NCBI RefSeq assembly: GCF_014217805.1
Contig: NZ_CP055156.1
Coordinates: 5,648,585 to 5,712,584, forward strand
Origin: Adhaeribacter swui
Lineage (GTDB): Bacteria > Bacteroidota > Bacteroidia > Cytophagales > Hymenobacteraceae
Length of the DNA stretch: 64,000 bases
Reading direction: 5' to 3'
Part shown: piece by piece, positions 44,251 through 53,445 of the stretch
Position numbering within the stretch: the stretch's first letter is position 1
Layout: every line of letters begins with the position of its first letter
Notes under the pieces: generated by a model
Databases searched by the model: none
Told to the model about the DNA's origin: nothing
What the model saw: only the letters and a program-made list of their open reading frames with translations
Program-made: the position numbers and the translations under genes

Positions 44251-45639
44251 TTAAACCCGCACCGGATCCGGGTGCACGTAAGGTGCCCGGTAATCACGTT
44301 TGAGCAAAGCAGTGGCCTCGGCATCTCCTACTATCTCCCGCTTTTTCGGGTCGTACACTACCGGTCGACCTATTTTCATGGAGATATTGGCCAGAATACA
44401 ACTAGCCGTGGAAATATGACCTTCTTCGATGTCAGCTACGGGGCGGCTGTTTTTTTCGATAGCTTCCAGGAAGTTGCGCATGTGCAGGCGGGTAGCCGGC
44501 GCCGCGTTTAATTCTATTTTGGGTTCGGTGGGTTCGGTTAAATCTTCGGGGTACTTTTCTTTTTCGTACACCACGTCTTTGTGGATTTTTTTACTATCGG
44601 CATTTTCCCCGACGGGCACAAAATCGTACTGCATGGTAGAGGCAAACAAGGTACCTTTATCGCCGTAAATGGTTAACGACCACGGATACTCCGGATTGGC
44701 CGGTCCACCCCAAGAGCGGTGCTGCCATACGCAGTTCAGGTCATCAAACTCAAACAAGGCGGTTTGAGTATCGCTGATATTGGATTTACCTTCTTTTTGC
44801 ACGTAAATGCCGCCGGTAGAAGTTACCTTTTTGGGCCAGCCTAATTTTAGCATCCAGCGGGCAGTATCGAGCATGTGCACGCACATATCGCCCACAATGC
44901 CGTTGCCGTATTCCATAAAAGTACGCCACCAGCGCACGTGCGGCAAACCATCGTAAGGCCGTAAAGGAGCCGGACCGGTCCACATATCATAATCCAGGAA
45001 AGCGGGTACGGGTTGCTCCGGCGGGTTGCCGTTGTTGCGCATATGGAAATAACAGCACATTTCTACGTGCGATATTTTACCGAGTAAGCCGGCATCTACA
45101 ATATTGGTTTTGGCATCAATTAAATGGGGCGTGCTTTTGCGCTGGGTTCCTACCTGCACTACTTTGTTGTACTTGCGGGCGGCAGCCACCATGGCTTCGC
45201 CTTCCATTACATCCACGCTAATGGGTTTTTGCACGTACACGTGGGCGCCGGCTTTAATAGCATCAATGGTTTGCAAGGCGTGCCAGTGATCGGGGGTGCC
45301 AATTACCACAATATCCAGCTTGTTCTCGGCCAGCATTTTTTTATAGTCGCCGTAGAGCTTGGGTTTCTTTTTGGATTGCTGGCGTTGGCTTACCAGTTGG
45401 GCGGCGGCTTCCAGCATGTTTTTATCAACGTCACATAGCGCTACTACATTAACCGGCTCTACCTGAATCAGGCGCAGCAGATCGCTTTTACCGTACCAAC
45501 CCGTGCCTATTAAAGCTACCCGTAAAGGTTTTTTGGGGGCAGCGGCAAAACTCATACCCTGCGCTCCCAAAGCCGTGAGAGCAAGCGACGCCGAAGCTCC
45601 CTTCAAAAAACGACGCCGATTTAAAGTAAAATCACTCAT
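44251..45639 (-). CDS. Tat-exported Gfo/Idh/MocA family oxidoreductase
   Basis: The 462-residue protein starts FTLNRRRFLKGASASLALTALGAQGMSFAA, a clear twin-arginine signal. The NAD(P)-binding domain has VALIGTGWYGKSDLLR, VVALCDVDKN, VIGTPDHWHALQTIDAIKAGAHVYVQKPIS (the EKP motif is QKP here), and the C-terminal alpha/beta domain has MWTGPAPLRPY, VRWWRTFMEYGNGIVGDMCVHMLDTARWML. Exported members bind the cofactor tightly and redox-cycle it; in Bacteroides related enzymes oxidise glycosides at C3. It is first in the 37913-45639 set, 232 bp upstream of the cytochrome dehydrogenase gene. Confidence 0.9.
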   Translation of the reverse strand: MSDFTLNRRRFLKGASASLALTALGAQGMSFAAAPKKPLRVALIGTGWYGKSDLLRLIQVEPVNVVALCDVDKNMLEAAAQLVSQRQQSKKKPKLYGDYKKMLAENKLDIVVIGTPDHWHALQTIDAIKAGAHVYVQKPISVDVMEGEAMVAAARKYNKVVQVGTQRKSTPHLIDAKTNIVDAGLLGKISHVEMCCYFHMRNNGNPPEQPVPAFLDYDMWTGPAPLRPYDGLPHVRWWRTFMEYGNGIVGDMCVHMLDTARWMLKLGWPKKVTSTGGIYVQKEGKSNISDTQTALFEFDDLNCVWQHRSWGGPANPEYPWSLTIYGDKGTLFASTMQYDFVPVGENADSKKIHKDVVYEKEKYPEDLTEPTEPKIELNAAPATRLHMRNFLEAIEKNSRPVADIEEGHISTASCILANISMKIGRPVVYDPKKREIVGDAEATALLKRDYRAPYVHPDPVRV

Positions 45640-45911
45640 GTAAATAAATATATTTAAGGTTAGTTGATCCTACGGGGTAATAAAGCCAGGAAGTAAAGCA
45701 CAGGCAAGAAACCTATTTTAAAAAAATTTCCATCCTTCCAATCAGCAATATACAAATAATCTTTATGGAACAAACAGAAATGGAAAGTTTATGCGCTTAC
45801 GAAAAGATTATCTTGCTTAATCGTTCACCCATAACTAATTGCTCATTTTAACAGTTGGCGCCATAGACAAATTTTTAAAAATAAGCCACAACCCCAGGTA
45901 CTGAACTGCCC

Positions 45912-46928
45912 TTAAATGTACCAGCCAGCTTCGGGTGCGAGGGTAATTTGGATAGAGTCGCCGACATTAAAATCTGCGGACTCGGCTTTTATCGTCAGAT
46001 CGGTTTTCAAGGCCGTTACTTCCAGCTCGTAGTACGAACCATAGTAAGCTACTTTCTTTACTTCTGCGGCAACTCCTACGCCTTTCAGATCAGAACTAAT
46101 TTTAAATTCTTCCGGCCGGAGCAAGAGCTTTTTGCGCGACCGCGATTGAAGCCCCAGGGTTTCGGCAAAAACTTGGGCTTTGGCGGCAGGTATTAAGTTG
46201 TATTTGCCGAAAAGACCGGCGGCGTAAGCGTTTACGGGTTGCTGGTAAATTTGCGCGGGAGTACCTTGCTGGATAAGCTTACCGGCTTGCATAATCATAA
46301 TTTCGTCGGCCCAGGGTAGCGTATCCAGAGGGTCGTGGGAGATTAAAATGCAGGAGATTTTTAGTAATTCGGTAATATCGGCAATTACTTTTTTTAAAAT
46401 ATTTTTATGCATTACATCCAGGTTCGAGAACGGCTCGTCGAGCAATAACAAACGGGGCGACGAAAGCACCAATCGCGCCAGGGCAATGCGCTGCCGTTCC
46501 CCACCCGACAAATGATCGGTGCGCCGGGAAAGTAAATGCGAAATACGACATACCTCGTACAGCTTTTCGACTATTTTGGGTTCTAACTTATTGGCGTATT
46601 GCAAAATCTGCTCTACCCGCAAAAACTGAGGCAACTCAAATTGCTGCGATAAATACGCAATGCCCGGATGACCCGGAATTAAATGTTCCTGCGGGCCTTT
46701 CACTCTTTTTTGCGCAAACCGCACCTCACCGGAACTGGGCTGCACCAAACCCGCAATAGTTTGCAGCAAAGTACTTTTGCCCGAACCGGTTTCGCCCGCA
46801 ATGGCTAGCTTACTAAACTCGGCCTGGGTAAAACTAATATCCTGCAGCACCTGATGCCCCGTCTCCAGCAAACTTATACGGGATACTTGTAAGAATTCAG
46901 AAGAAACAGCACTTGCTTTTTCCGGCAT
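45912..46928 (-). CDS. Lone ABC transporter ATPase (molybdate/sulfate-like)
   Basis: The 338-residue ATPase has Walker A GETGSGKST near 46, the signature LSGGERQRIALARLVLSSPRLLLLDEPFSNLD (signature plus Walker B) near 143, H-loop in ILISHDPLD near 200, and a C-terminal TOBE-like domain (KLLLRPEEFKISSDL...VAAEVKKVAYYGSYYELEV). This is the CysA/ModC/PotA layout of importer ATPases. No permease or binding protein gene is in view on either side. Substrate unknown. Confidence 0.87.
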   Translation of the reverse strand: MPEKASAVSSEFLQVSRISLLETGHQVLQDISFTQAEFSKLAIAGETGSGKSTLLQTIAGLVQPSSGEVRFAQKRVKGPQEHLIPGHPGIAYLSQQFELPQFLRVEQILQYANKLEPKIVEKLYEVCRISHLLSRRTDHLSGGERQRIALARLVLSSPRLLLLDEPFSNLDVMHKNILKKVIADITELLKISCILISHDPLDTLPWADEIMIMQAGKLIQQGTPAQIYQQPVNAYAAGLFGKYNLIPAAKAQVFAETLGLQSRSRKKLLLRPEEFKISSDLKGVGVAAEVKKVAYYGSYYELEVTALKTDLTIKAESADFNVGDSIQITLAPEAGWYI

Positions 46929-46932
46929 ACGT

Positions 46933-46956
46933 AAATTTTTAAATTTTTAAATTTTT
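46933..46956. repeat. Three tandem AAATTTTT octamers
   Basis: Three exact copies of AAATTTTT followed by AAAAAAG, directly upstream of the ABC ATPase start. This is the clearest tandem member of the dispersed A/T motif family. The remaining gap to 47219 shows nothing else. Confidence 0.65.
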
Positions 46957-47219
46957 AAAAAAGCGGTTAATCTGCCCCGAAAGTAAACCCTGCTTTTTAG
47001 ATTAGAAGCTATACCGCCGTATTTTATGCTAAAAAATTAAGAAACCATTGTTTTGGGTAGAAGTTATTGCCTGAGTAACTCCTTACAAGAAAAGCTTTAA
47101 TTTGTGTTTTAAATTTAGCCCAAAAGGAGAATGCATTCTCCGCAATATTTTCCTGGGGTAAGGCTGGTATAAATCCGGATTGCTGCTCAACTTGCAAATA
47201 AAAATAACCCCAAAATTGT

Positions 47220-48326
47220 ATGCTTTTAAAATACTTCCGGCTAGCCGTTTTATTTCTATTTTTATGCGCCAGTTGTGCTTCGCCTAAGGTTAAGAGCGAA
47301 ACTTCTAATTCTTTACTGGCCACGGACTTAAAACCTTTTGGGCGGTATTTAATCAACCCATCCCAGCACCTGGAGTTAATTAGTTCGGCGGCGCATTTTG
47401 GATTTAGTTTTGAAGGTCCGGGTTGCGCCATTTTTGCTTCTATCCCTAACGCCGAAGGCCACGATTACTTACAATACGAACTGGACGGCGTTTATCAGAA
47501 AAGAATTAAAGTAAAGGGCAACGCCAAAGAACCGCTAATTATCAGCTCGCCGGGTCCAGGAAAACACACCCTTTGGATATATAAAGCTACCGAAGCGCAC
47601 ACGGGCCCAATCGTAATCCGGTCCATTAACGGTACCAACTTAAAGCCGCTTGCCCGGCCGACAGCTCCGATTATTGAATTTATTGGCAACAGCATTACCT
47701 GTGGGGCCGCCGCTGACCCGTCGGAGGTGCCCTGCGGCACGGGCGCGTACCACGACCAACACAATGCCTATCAAGCTTACGGCCCGCGGGTAGCCCGGGC
47801 CTTGAACGTAAATTTTGTTTTAAGCAGCGTGAGCGGTATTGGCGTGTACCGCAACTGGAACAGCGACGGCCCCACCATGCCGCAGGTTTACGAGAAAACT
47901 GATTTTCAGGCGAACAGTTCGCAGCTTTGGAATTTTAAAACGTACTCGCCCAAAGTAGTAAGTATTGCCCTGGGCACCAACGATTTCAGCAAAGGCGATG
48001 GCAAAAAAGCAAGGTTACCTTTTGATAGTGCCAATTTTGTGAACACCTACGTGCAATTTGTGCAAGTGGTAAAAAGCAAATACCCCGGCTCACAGATTGC
48101 CTTATTAAGCAGCCCCATGATTAACGGGGCTAACCGCACGCTCTTGCAAAACTGCTTAACCAGCGTAAAAACCCAAATAGATGCTTTAAACCCGACCGCT
48201 AAACCTGTGGAACTATTCTTCTTCCAGCCGATGCAGGCCCGCGGTTGCGCCGGGCACCCCAACGTAGAAGATCATGCTATGCTGGCGCAGGAATTAGAAC
48301 CATTTTTTAACAAATTGCTGCAATAA
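47220..48326 (+). CDS. Lipoprotein SGNH esterase (CE2-like)
   Basis: The 368-residue lipoprotein has the signal LAVLFLFLCASC (Cys 20). A jelly-roll domain (about 40-145, FGFSFEGPGCAIFASI, YLQYELDGVYQKRIKVKG) precedes the SGNH domain with IEFIGNSITCGAAA near 156 (nucleophilic Ser), AYGPRVARALNVNFVLSSVSGIGVYRNW, VSIALGTNDFSKGDG near 243 (block with Asn/Asp), and the catalytic His in ARGCAGHPNVEDHAML near 343. This matches carbohydrate esterase family 2, which removes acetyl groups from xylan or other glycans; some members also bind cellulose through the active site. Single gene. Confidence 0.9.
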   Translation: MLLKYFRLAVLFLFLCASCASPKVKSETSNSLLATDLKPFGRYLINPSQHLELISSAAHFGFSFEGPGCAIFASIPNAEGHDYLQYELDGVYQKRIKVKGNAKEPLIISSPGPGKHTLWIYKATEAHTGPIVIRSINGTNLKPLARPTAPIIEFIGNSITCGAAADPSEVPCGTGAYHDQHNAYQAYGPRVARALNVNFVLSSVSGIGVYRNWNSDGPTMPQVYEKTDFQANSSQLWNFKTYSPKVVSIALGTNDFSKGDGKKARLPFDSANFVNTYVQFVQVVKSKYPGSQIALLSSPMINGANRTLLQNCLTSVKTQIDALNPTAKPVELFFFQPMQARGCAGHPNVEDHAMLAQELEPFFNKLLQ

Positions 48327-48382
48327 CCAAATCAGCAGAAGCGGAGAGTTGTTCATTATTCGCTTTTCGTAGTTCGACTCAT

Positions 48383-48431
48383 ACCTCAAAAGAAAACCCC
48401 GAAGTTAAACTCCGGGGTTTTCTTTTGAGGT
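48383..48431. terminator. Long bidirectional terminator
   Basis: A 19-bp perfect stem (48383-48401 with 48413-48431; inner part CCCCG/CGGGG, T/A runs outside it) between convergent genes. Confidence 0.9.
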
Positions 48432-48441
48432 AGTAGTTAAT

Positions 48442-48627
48442 TTATTCTTTCGGGGAAGTCTGAATAGCTTCGTACAGAATGGGGCTAAAAAAACCTAAGT
48501 TTTCCAGCATACAGGCCATGCTATAAAATTTTTCGGGAGCTACCTCGGGGTGTTCGGCCATGTGCACCAACACCAAATCTATCGTTTCCTGAAAAGAATG
48601 TTCTAATTCTTCCTTGCTTAAATTCAT
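48442..48627 (-). CDS. Small acidic helical protein, unknown function
   Basis: A 61-residue protein, MNLSKEELEHSFQETIDLVLVHMAEHPEVAPEKFYSMACMLENLGFFSP and so on. It looks all-helical and amphipathic, with no signal peptide or known motif. It lies 113 bp downstream of the M23 peptidase on the same strand and directly before a terminator, which together with good codon use supports it as a real gene. I do not recognise a family. Confidence 0.65.
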   Translation of the reverse strand: MNLSKEELEHSFQETIDLVLVHMAEHPEVAPEKFYSMACMLENLGFFSPILYEAIQTSPKE

Positions 48628-48740
48628 TCATTTAAAGGTTAATCTACCTTATAACCCGCTCCGGCTAAATTTAATTTCCGGGTAGCTTCAAGAATTTGTA
48701 ATGCGTAAATTTTAAATTTTTAAATTTTTCAGCAATAACT

Positions 48741-50075
48741 TTATCCATTCTTTTCTTCGGCTGGTTTATCGGCAGCCAGTAAATCAGCGTTTTTATTGTT
48801 AGGCTGCAAGGCCTCCATTCTTTTCACAATTTCATCCTTCATGGCCATAAAAGAATCTTTGTTTTTGCGGTTAATGGGTTCGGCCAGCGGCAATTTAACC
48901 CGCAGGGCATCTACCTGGCGGCCATCTTTCCATAAACGGTAACACAGGTGCGGCCCCGTAGAAAGACCAGTGCTGCCGACGTACCCAATGGTTTGCCCTT
49001 GCATTACCGATCTGCCGCGTCGGATACCTTTGGCAAAACGCGATAAGTGCAGGTACTGCGTGGTAAAAGTTTTATTATGTTGGATTTTAACAAAGTACCC
49101 ATTGCCCCGGTTATAAGCCGCCTCCACTATAACACCTTCGCCTACGCTCCGGATGGGAGTACCCCGGGGAGCGGCAAAGTCGGTTCCCAGGTGGGCTTTA
49201 AACCGGCGTTGTACCGGGTGAAACCGTTTTAGGTTATAGCGCGAGCTAATGCGGGTATACTCCAGGGGTTCTTTTAAGAAAGCTTTTTTAAAACTCTTTC
49301 CGTCCTGATCGTAATAAGTAAGGCCTTTGCCTTGATCAAAACCTATGGCGTAAAGCGGTTGGCCATTATGTTCAAAAAAAGCAGCTTTTAGATCACCATA
49401 GTCATAAGTATTGCCATCAATCTGTTTTTCTTCAAAAATTAATTTAAACTGATCGCCGGGTTGTAAGTGGTTTAAATTTAAACGCCAGGCATAGATATCG
49501 GCTAGTTTGTTTACCAATTGCGCCGAACCACCCGCGGCTAAAATTGATTCGTACAAAGAACCTTTAATTTCGCCGGAAAGCTCCCGCTCTATGACCTGAA
49601 TGTCGCGTTGGTGGCGAGTAACGGCCAAGGTATCACGTAAATCGTAAATGATGTACTCCGAGCCGTTGGGTTCATAAATAAAATACTGGGCCGTTTGGGC
49701 CGAGTCGCGGGCGTGCAGCAACACGTAATTTCGTTGCGATTGAATGCGCTTGACGTTAAAAACCGACTTAGCTTTTTGGGCCAGATTATGAACTGTAGTG
49801 GCAGAAATATTATAGGCATCCAGAATGTCCGAAATGCTCTCGCCTCTTTCTACTACGCCATTTACTACCTCCAACGAATCGGTGGCAATGCCATACAATG
49901 TAGGGGCTAGTTTTTTTAAATTTTTAACGGGATCAGGTGGAGTAATTACCTCGGGCGGCTGGGAATCGAGGGGCAAAAACCGGCTGACGTTGAATTGCAA
50001 AGATTGCGCAGCCGAAAAGAAAATTAATAAAGATAAAGCAAGAATTAGAACTAAACCTTTTTTTTGCTGAAGCAT
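48741..50075 (-). CDS. M23-family peptidase with a Cys in the second zinc motif
   Basis: A 444-residue protein with an N-terminal signal/anchor (GLVLILALSLLIFFSAAQSL). A LysM-like or coiled middle region (VERGESISDILDAYNISATTVHNLAQKA, about 80-110) precedes the LytM domain with HLGTDFAAPRGTP near 300 (zinc His/Asp), GYFVKIQHNKTFTTQYLHLSRF (catalytic His region) and STGPHLCYRLWKDGRQVD. In most family members this last motif is H-x-H; here it is H-L-C. I checked the codons CAC CTG TGT. Cys could act as a zinc ligand. The enzyme should cut or remodel peptidoglycan cross-links. Confidence 0.88.
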   Translation of the reverse strand: MLQQKKGLVLILALSLLIFFSAAQSLQFNVSRFLPLDSQPPEVITPPDPVKNLKKLAPTLYGIATDSLEVVNGVVERGESISDILDAYNISATTVHNLAQKAKSVFNVKRIQSQRNYVLLHARDSAQTAQYFIYEPNGSEYIIYDLRDTLAVTRHQRDIQVIERELSGEIKGSLYESILAAGGSAQLVNKLADIYAWRLNLNHLQPGDQFKLIFEEKQIDGNTYDYGDLKAAFFEHNGQPLYAIGFDQGKGLTYYDQDGKSFKKAFLKEPLEYTRISSRYNLKRFHPVQRRFKAHLGTDFAAPRGTPIRSVGEGVIVEAAYNRGNGYFVKIQHNKTFTTQYLHLSRFAKGIRRGRSVMQGQTIGYVGSTGLSTGPHLCYRLWKDGRQVDALRVKLPLAEPINRKNKDSFMAMKDEIVKRMEALQPNNKNADLLAADKPAEEKNG

Positions 50076-50355
50076 AGGCTAGGTACCGGGGTTTAATTTT
50101 TAAACAAGCTGCAAAACTAGGCTCTAAGTTTTAGAAATAAAAATCAAATTTTATACAATAAAACAGAATAATTGCGCAATATAACGCGGGTGTAAATCTA
50201 ATGAGGCCCATACAGCTAAATTGTAAAATTTTAATTAAATAATAAATTTCCGGGAAAACCTTTATAATTAGATGGAATGAGGAAAGCTAATCATTAAGAG
50301 TACAGTCCTTAGGAAATACCAGCAACCATTCATTCACTATAAACCTAGCATAAAA

Positions 50356-50387
50356 AAAGGCCATTTCTAGTTAAGAAAATGGCCTTT
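50356..50387 (-). terminator. Terminator after the TonB-type receptor gene
   Basis: An 11-bp stem AAAGGCCATTT / AAATGGCCTTT with a 9-base loop; on the minus strand the stem runs into seven T residues. The gap 50076-50403 shows nothing else besides an AAAATTTTAATT tract near 50225. Confidence 0.88.
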
Positions 50388-50403
50388 AATTTTAAAATTA
50401 ATT

Positions 50404-52845
50404 TTAATTGCCGTCGGCCCGGTTTAATTCTTCCAGGTTGGTATTGCGTTTTTTGGCTTCAAATTTTTCGCCTTTGTTAAAGTTATACCGCAGGTTTAAA
50501 CGCACGCTTTGCTGGGCAAAATACTGGTTTATCTGGTTTACGTTGTTGTTTACGTTAGCCGTACCGGCAAAGCGGCGCGTCCGGAAAATATCGGTAACGT
50601 TAGCCGAAACTTCCAATTGCTTGTTCAGGAACGACCGTTTTAAACCGGCATCCATAGCCCAGTTTTGTTTAATCTTATACGCGGCATATACTCGTGGCCC
50701 TTGGTAATCCAAGTTTACTTCTAACCGGATATTCTGCGGTAACAGAATGTTGTTAGAAGAACGGGCGTAGGTAAATAGCTGTTTGTTCTGAATGGTTTGG
50801 TTTTGTTCCGGAATGGCAATTTGGTAGCTTTGGTAACCCACGGTAAAGTTATTGTTCATGTCCCATTTCGGGGTAATTTTTATGGGCGCTACTAAGGCGG
50901 CGTTTACATCTTTAAACGAATCGCCGTTACGCTGCTGAAACACCAGGGTGTTGGTTTGGTTGTTTTGCACCGGTACTTCGGCCATTACGTCGCGGGTGGT
51001 AGAATAACCTATGGTTAAAATATAAGTATCTTTCACGGATTGCGTTACCTGAAACGAATGCGTGTACTGCGGACGTAAATACGGGTTACCCTGCGCCGAG
51101 GTATACGGATCGATGTAGAAGATAAAAGGATTTAAATTGCCGTAGTACGGGCGGTTAATGCGGCGGCTGTAATTATAAGTAACTTTGTAGTTCTTATTTA
51201 CCTGCTGCATCACAAACAAACTCGGAAACAAGTTAAGGTAATTACGGGTATTCACGGAATCTTTGGTAATAGATTTGCCTTCGGCCACGGTTTTCTCGGC
51301 GCGTAAACCGCCTTGTACTTTCCATTTTTCACCCAAGTTGGTGCTAAAGTTTGCGTAAGCGGCGTAAATGTTTTCGCGGTACAAAAAATGGTTGCTGCGT
51401 TTTTCGTCTAAATACCGTTGCTCATCGGCTAATCTAAAAAACTGCAATTCATTATCCGATTGAACGTAACTGGCTTTAGCTCCGGCTTCTAACTTGGTAT
51501 TTTTTGTAAAGGGTTTGGTATAATCTACTTTGGCCGAATAAATACTAAAAGTGCTGGGGTTATTGCTGGCTAAATCCACGAGGCTATCGGGCCGGGCTCC
51601 GGATAAATAAGTAAAGATGTTACCGTAAGTGGCTTTATCACGGTCGTATAACCGCACGTAATCTAGGTCGGCGGCTAAGGTGGTGCCCAGGGTATCCAAC
51701 TTACCTAAATAGTGCGCATTCAGGGTGGCGTTAGCAAAAGTACCATCGATTAAGTTCCGGTTACGTACTAATTTATTATTAGCCGGATTGGGATGATTTT
51801 CTACTAAATCGGAATTAAAGTTACTGTTCATATCCTGATACACCACGTTGGCCATTACCCCCACACTGTGGTTTTTATTTAAATCGTAGTCCGTACCTAA
51901 CCGCACTGAGGGTGCTACCCGGATTGCTTTTTCTTTGGCTGACTGCGTAAATTTAGTGCTGCTTTCGGGCGTATTAAACTCGCGGTAAAGGTTGGCATCC
52001 CGGATAAATATGCGGCGTGCTACGTCGGCATTCACAAACGAATTCCATTTGCCCTTTTTAACGTTTACATTGCCTCCGGTAGAATACGCATGCCAGTTGT
52101 TGTACTGGTAGCCGGCGTATAAACTGCCGTTCATCCCCCGCATGATATTCTTTTTTAAATTTATGTTAATGATTCCGGCCGTACCCTCGGCATCGTACTT
52201 TGAAGAGGGGTTGGTGATTAATTCCAGATCTTTTAAATTTTCGGCAGCCATACCTTGCAACATGGTTTGTAGTTCCTTGCCCGATAAGTAGGTTAATTTA
52301 CCATCGATCATGATACGTACCCCCGATTTACCGTTTAGCTGAATGTTGCCGTCCTGGTCTACGAACACACCCGGCGATTTGAGCAGTACTTCGTAAGCGG
52401 TATTACCCGAAGAAAGCGCTGTTCCTTCTACGCTCACTACCATTTTATCGGGGTGGTTTACAATGTTGGGGCGCAAAGCCTGCACATTTACTTCTTTTAA
52501 CAGCTTGGTGTCTTCTTTTAAAGTTAGAACCCCCAAATTTTTCCCGGGATTAGATTCAAAAACTGGCGTTTCTAAGCTTGTGTAGCCCACAGCGCTTACC
52601 CGCAAACGGTAGTTACCGGCCGCCGATAACTTAATTTTAAAACTTCCATTTTCTTCTGAAACAGTGCCGGTAACAATGGCGCTGGTAGTAGCCGACAATA
52701 CCGCTACGTTGGCAAAACCAATGGCACTGCCTTTTTCATCTTTTAAGATTCCGGTTATCTCCGCAGCGGTTTGCGCCACTACCGGCGGTTGACCTACTAT
52801 GATGATGATATAGGTCAGGAGTAAAAGTTTAAATACATTTTTCAT
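50404..52845 (-). CDS. TonB-dependent receptor-like outer-membrane protein
   Basis: The 813-residue protein has a signal peptide (LLLLTYIIIIVGQPPVVAQ), a CarboxypepD_reg-like domain at about 27-110 (ITGILKDEKGSAIGFANVAVLSA, YRLRVSAVGYTS), a plug domain at 115-235 (EVLLKSPGVFVDQDGNIQLNGKSGVRIMIDGKLTYLSG, LITNPSSKYDAEGTAGIININLKK), and a long beta-barrel ending RLNLRYNFNKGEKFEAKKRN. This is the outer-membrane beta-barrel family related to TonB receptors but lacking an adjacent SusD partner. Cargo unknown. It is transcribed toward its own terminator. Confidence 0.9.
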   Translation of the reverse strand: MKNVFKLLLLTYIIIIVGQPPVVAQTAAEITGILKDEKGSAIGFANVAVLSATTSAIVTGTVSEENGSFKIKLSAAGNYRLRVSAVGYTSLETPVFESNPGKNLGVLTLKEDTKLLKEVNVQALRPNIVNHPDKMVVSVEGTALSSGNTAYEVLLKSPGVFVDQDGNIQLNGKSGVRIMIDGKLTYLSGKELQTMLQGMAAENLKDLELITNPSSKYDAEGTAGIININLKKNIMRGMNGSLYAGYQYNNWHAYSTGGNVNVKKGKWNSFVNADVARRIFIRDANLYREFNTPESSTKFTQSAKEKAIRVAPSVRLGTDYDLNKNHSVGVMANVVYQDMNSNFNSDLVENHPNPANNKLVRNRNLIDGTFANATLNAHYLGKLDTLGTTLAADLDYVRLYDRDKATYGNIFTYLSGARPDSLVDLASNNPSTFSIYSAKVDYTKPFTKNTKLEAGAKASYVQSDNELQFFRLADEQRYLDEKRSNHFLYRENIYAAYANFSTNLGEKWKVQGGLRAEKTVAEGKSITKDSVNTRNYLNLFPSLFVMQQVNKNYKVTYNYSRRINRPYYGNLNPFIFYIDPYTSAQGNPYLRPQYTHSFQVTQSVKDTYILTIGYSTTRDVMAEVPVQNNQTNTLVFQQRNGDSFKDVNAALVAPIKITPKWDMNNNFTVGYQSYQIAIPEQNQTIQNKQLFTYARSSNNILLPQNIRLEVNLDYQGPRVYAAYKIKQNWAMDAGLKRSFLNKQLEVSANVTDIFRTRRFAGTANVNNNVNQINQYFAQQSVRLNLRYNFNKGEKFEAKKRNTNLEELNRADGN

Positions 52846-53445
52846 GGTTTTAAGATGTAAAGCTTTGCAATTCCAGTATTATAGAGTTTATCACTTAAAT
52901 TTTCTGAAGCTCTTAAATTGATTTTGCGGCCTCAGGTAGAAGAATGAGACAAATATAATCTAAGGTACTATGCAAAGCAAGGTACCAAGCAAAAAATAGT
53001 TCTATATACTTACAAAAAGAGGCTAAAAGCTTGATTTAAGCCATTTTTAGCATAAAATTTTTTGAAAATATTTATATAGACCTTGAAACAGCAGCCATTC
53101 TGGTGAGGAGAAATACCTAAAAACAGAGATATTTTAGTTATGAAGAAAAGAAAGATAAAATAGAAGGAAGCAGGATTTTATATGGAGAATGCATCTTTAC
53201 AAAGGTGCATCAGTAATCATTTGATTTAATATTTAAAGAATTTGGTATGTGGGATTTTGAATAGCTTTTATGATTTATTATTTAAATTTAAAGTTAAAAT
53301 TCTAATTTAAGTATTTGCCGCAGCAGTCTTTTATTCATAAATGCTTACTTTTGCCACGTTCATTTTGATATTTAAAGCATTATTTATAAATTACTTATCT
53401 TTTTTTATTCTTTAAATTGTTCTATTTACCCGAAAGGTTGTTGTT
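52846..53445. other. 600-bp divergent intergenic region with two promoters
   Basis: TATATTTG on the minus strand at 52950-52957 fits the -7 consensus for the receptor gene, with a partial TTG-like -33 about 20 bp beyond. TACTTTTG at 53346-53353 on the plus strand fits the GAF gene, 93 bp from its ATG. A small stem (ATGCATCTTT/AAAGGTGCAT, 53189-53210) sits between them. No gene can be supported; the region is very A/T-rich. Confidence 0.45.

Noticed and set aside
47024-47431. 135-codon minus-strand frame overlapping the CE2-like esterase start
   Set aside because: It overlaps the signal peptide region of a convincing esterase and has no family resemblance.
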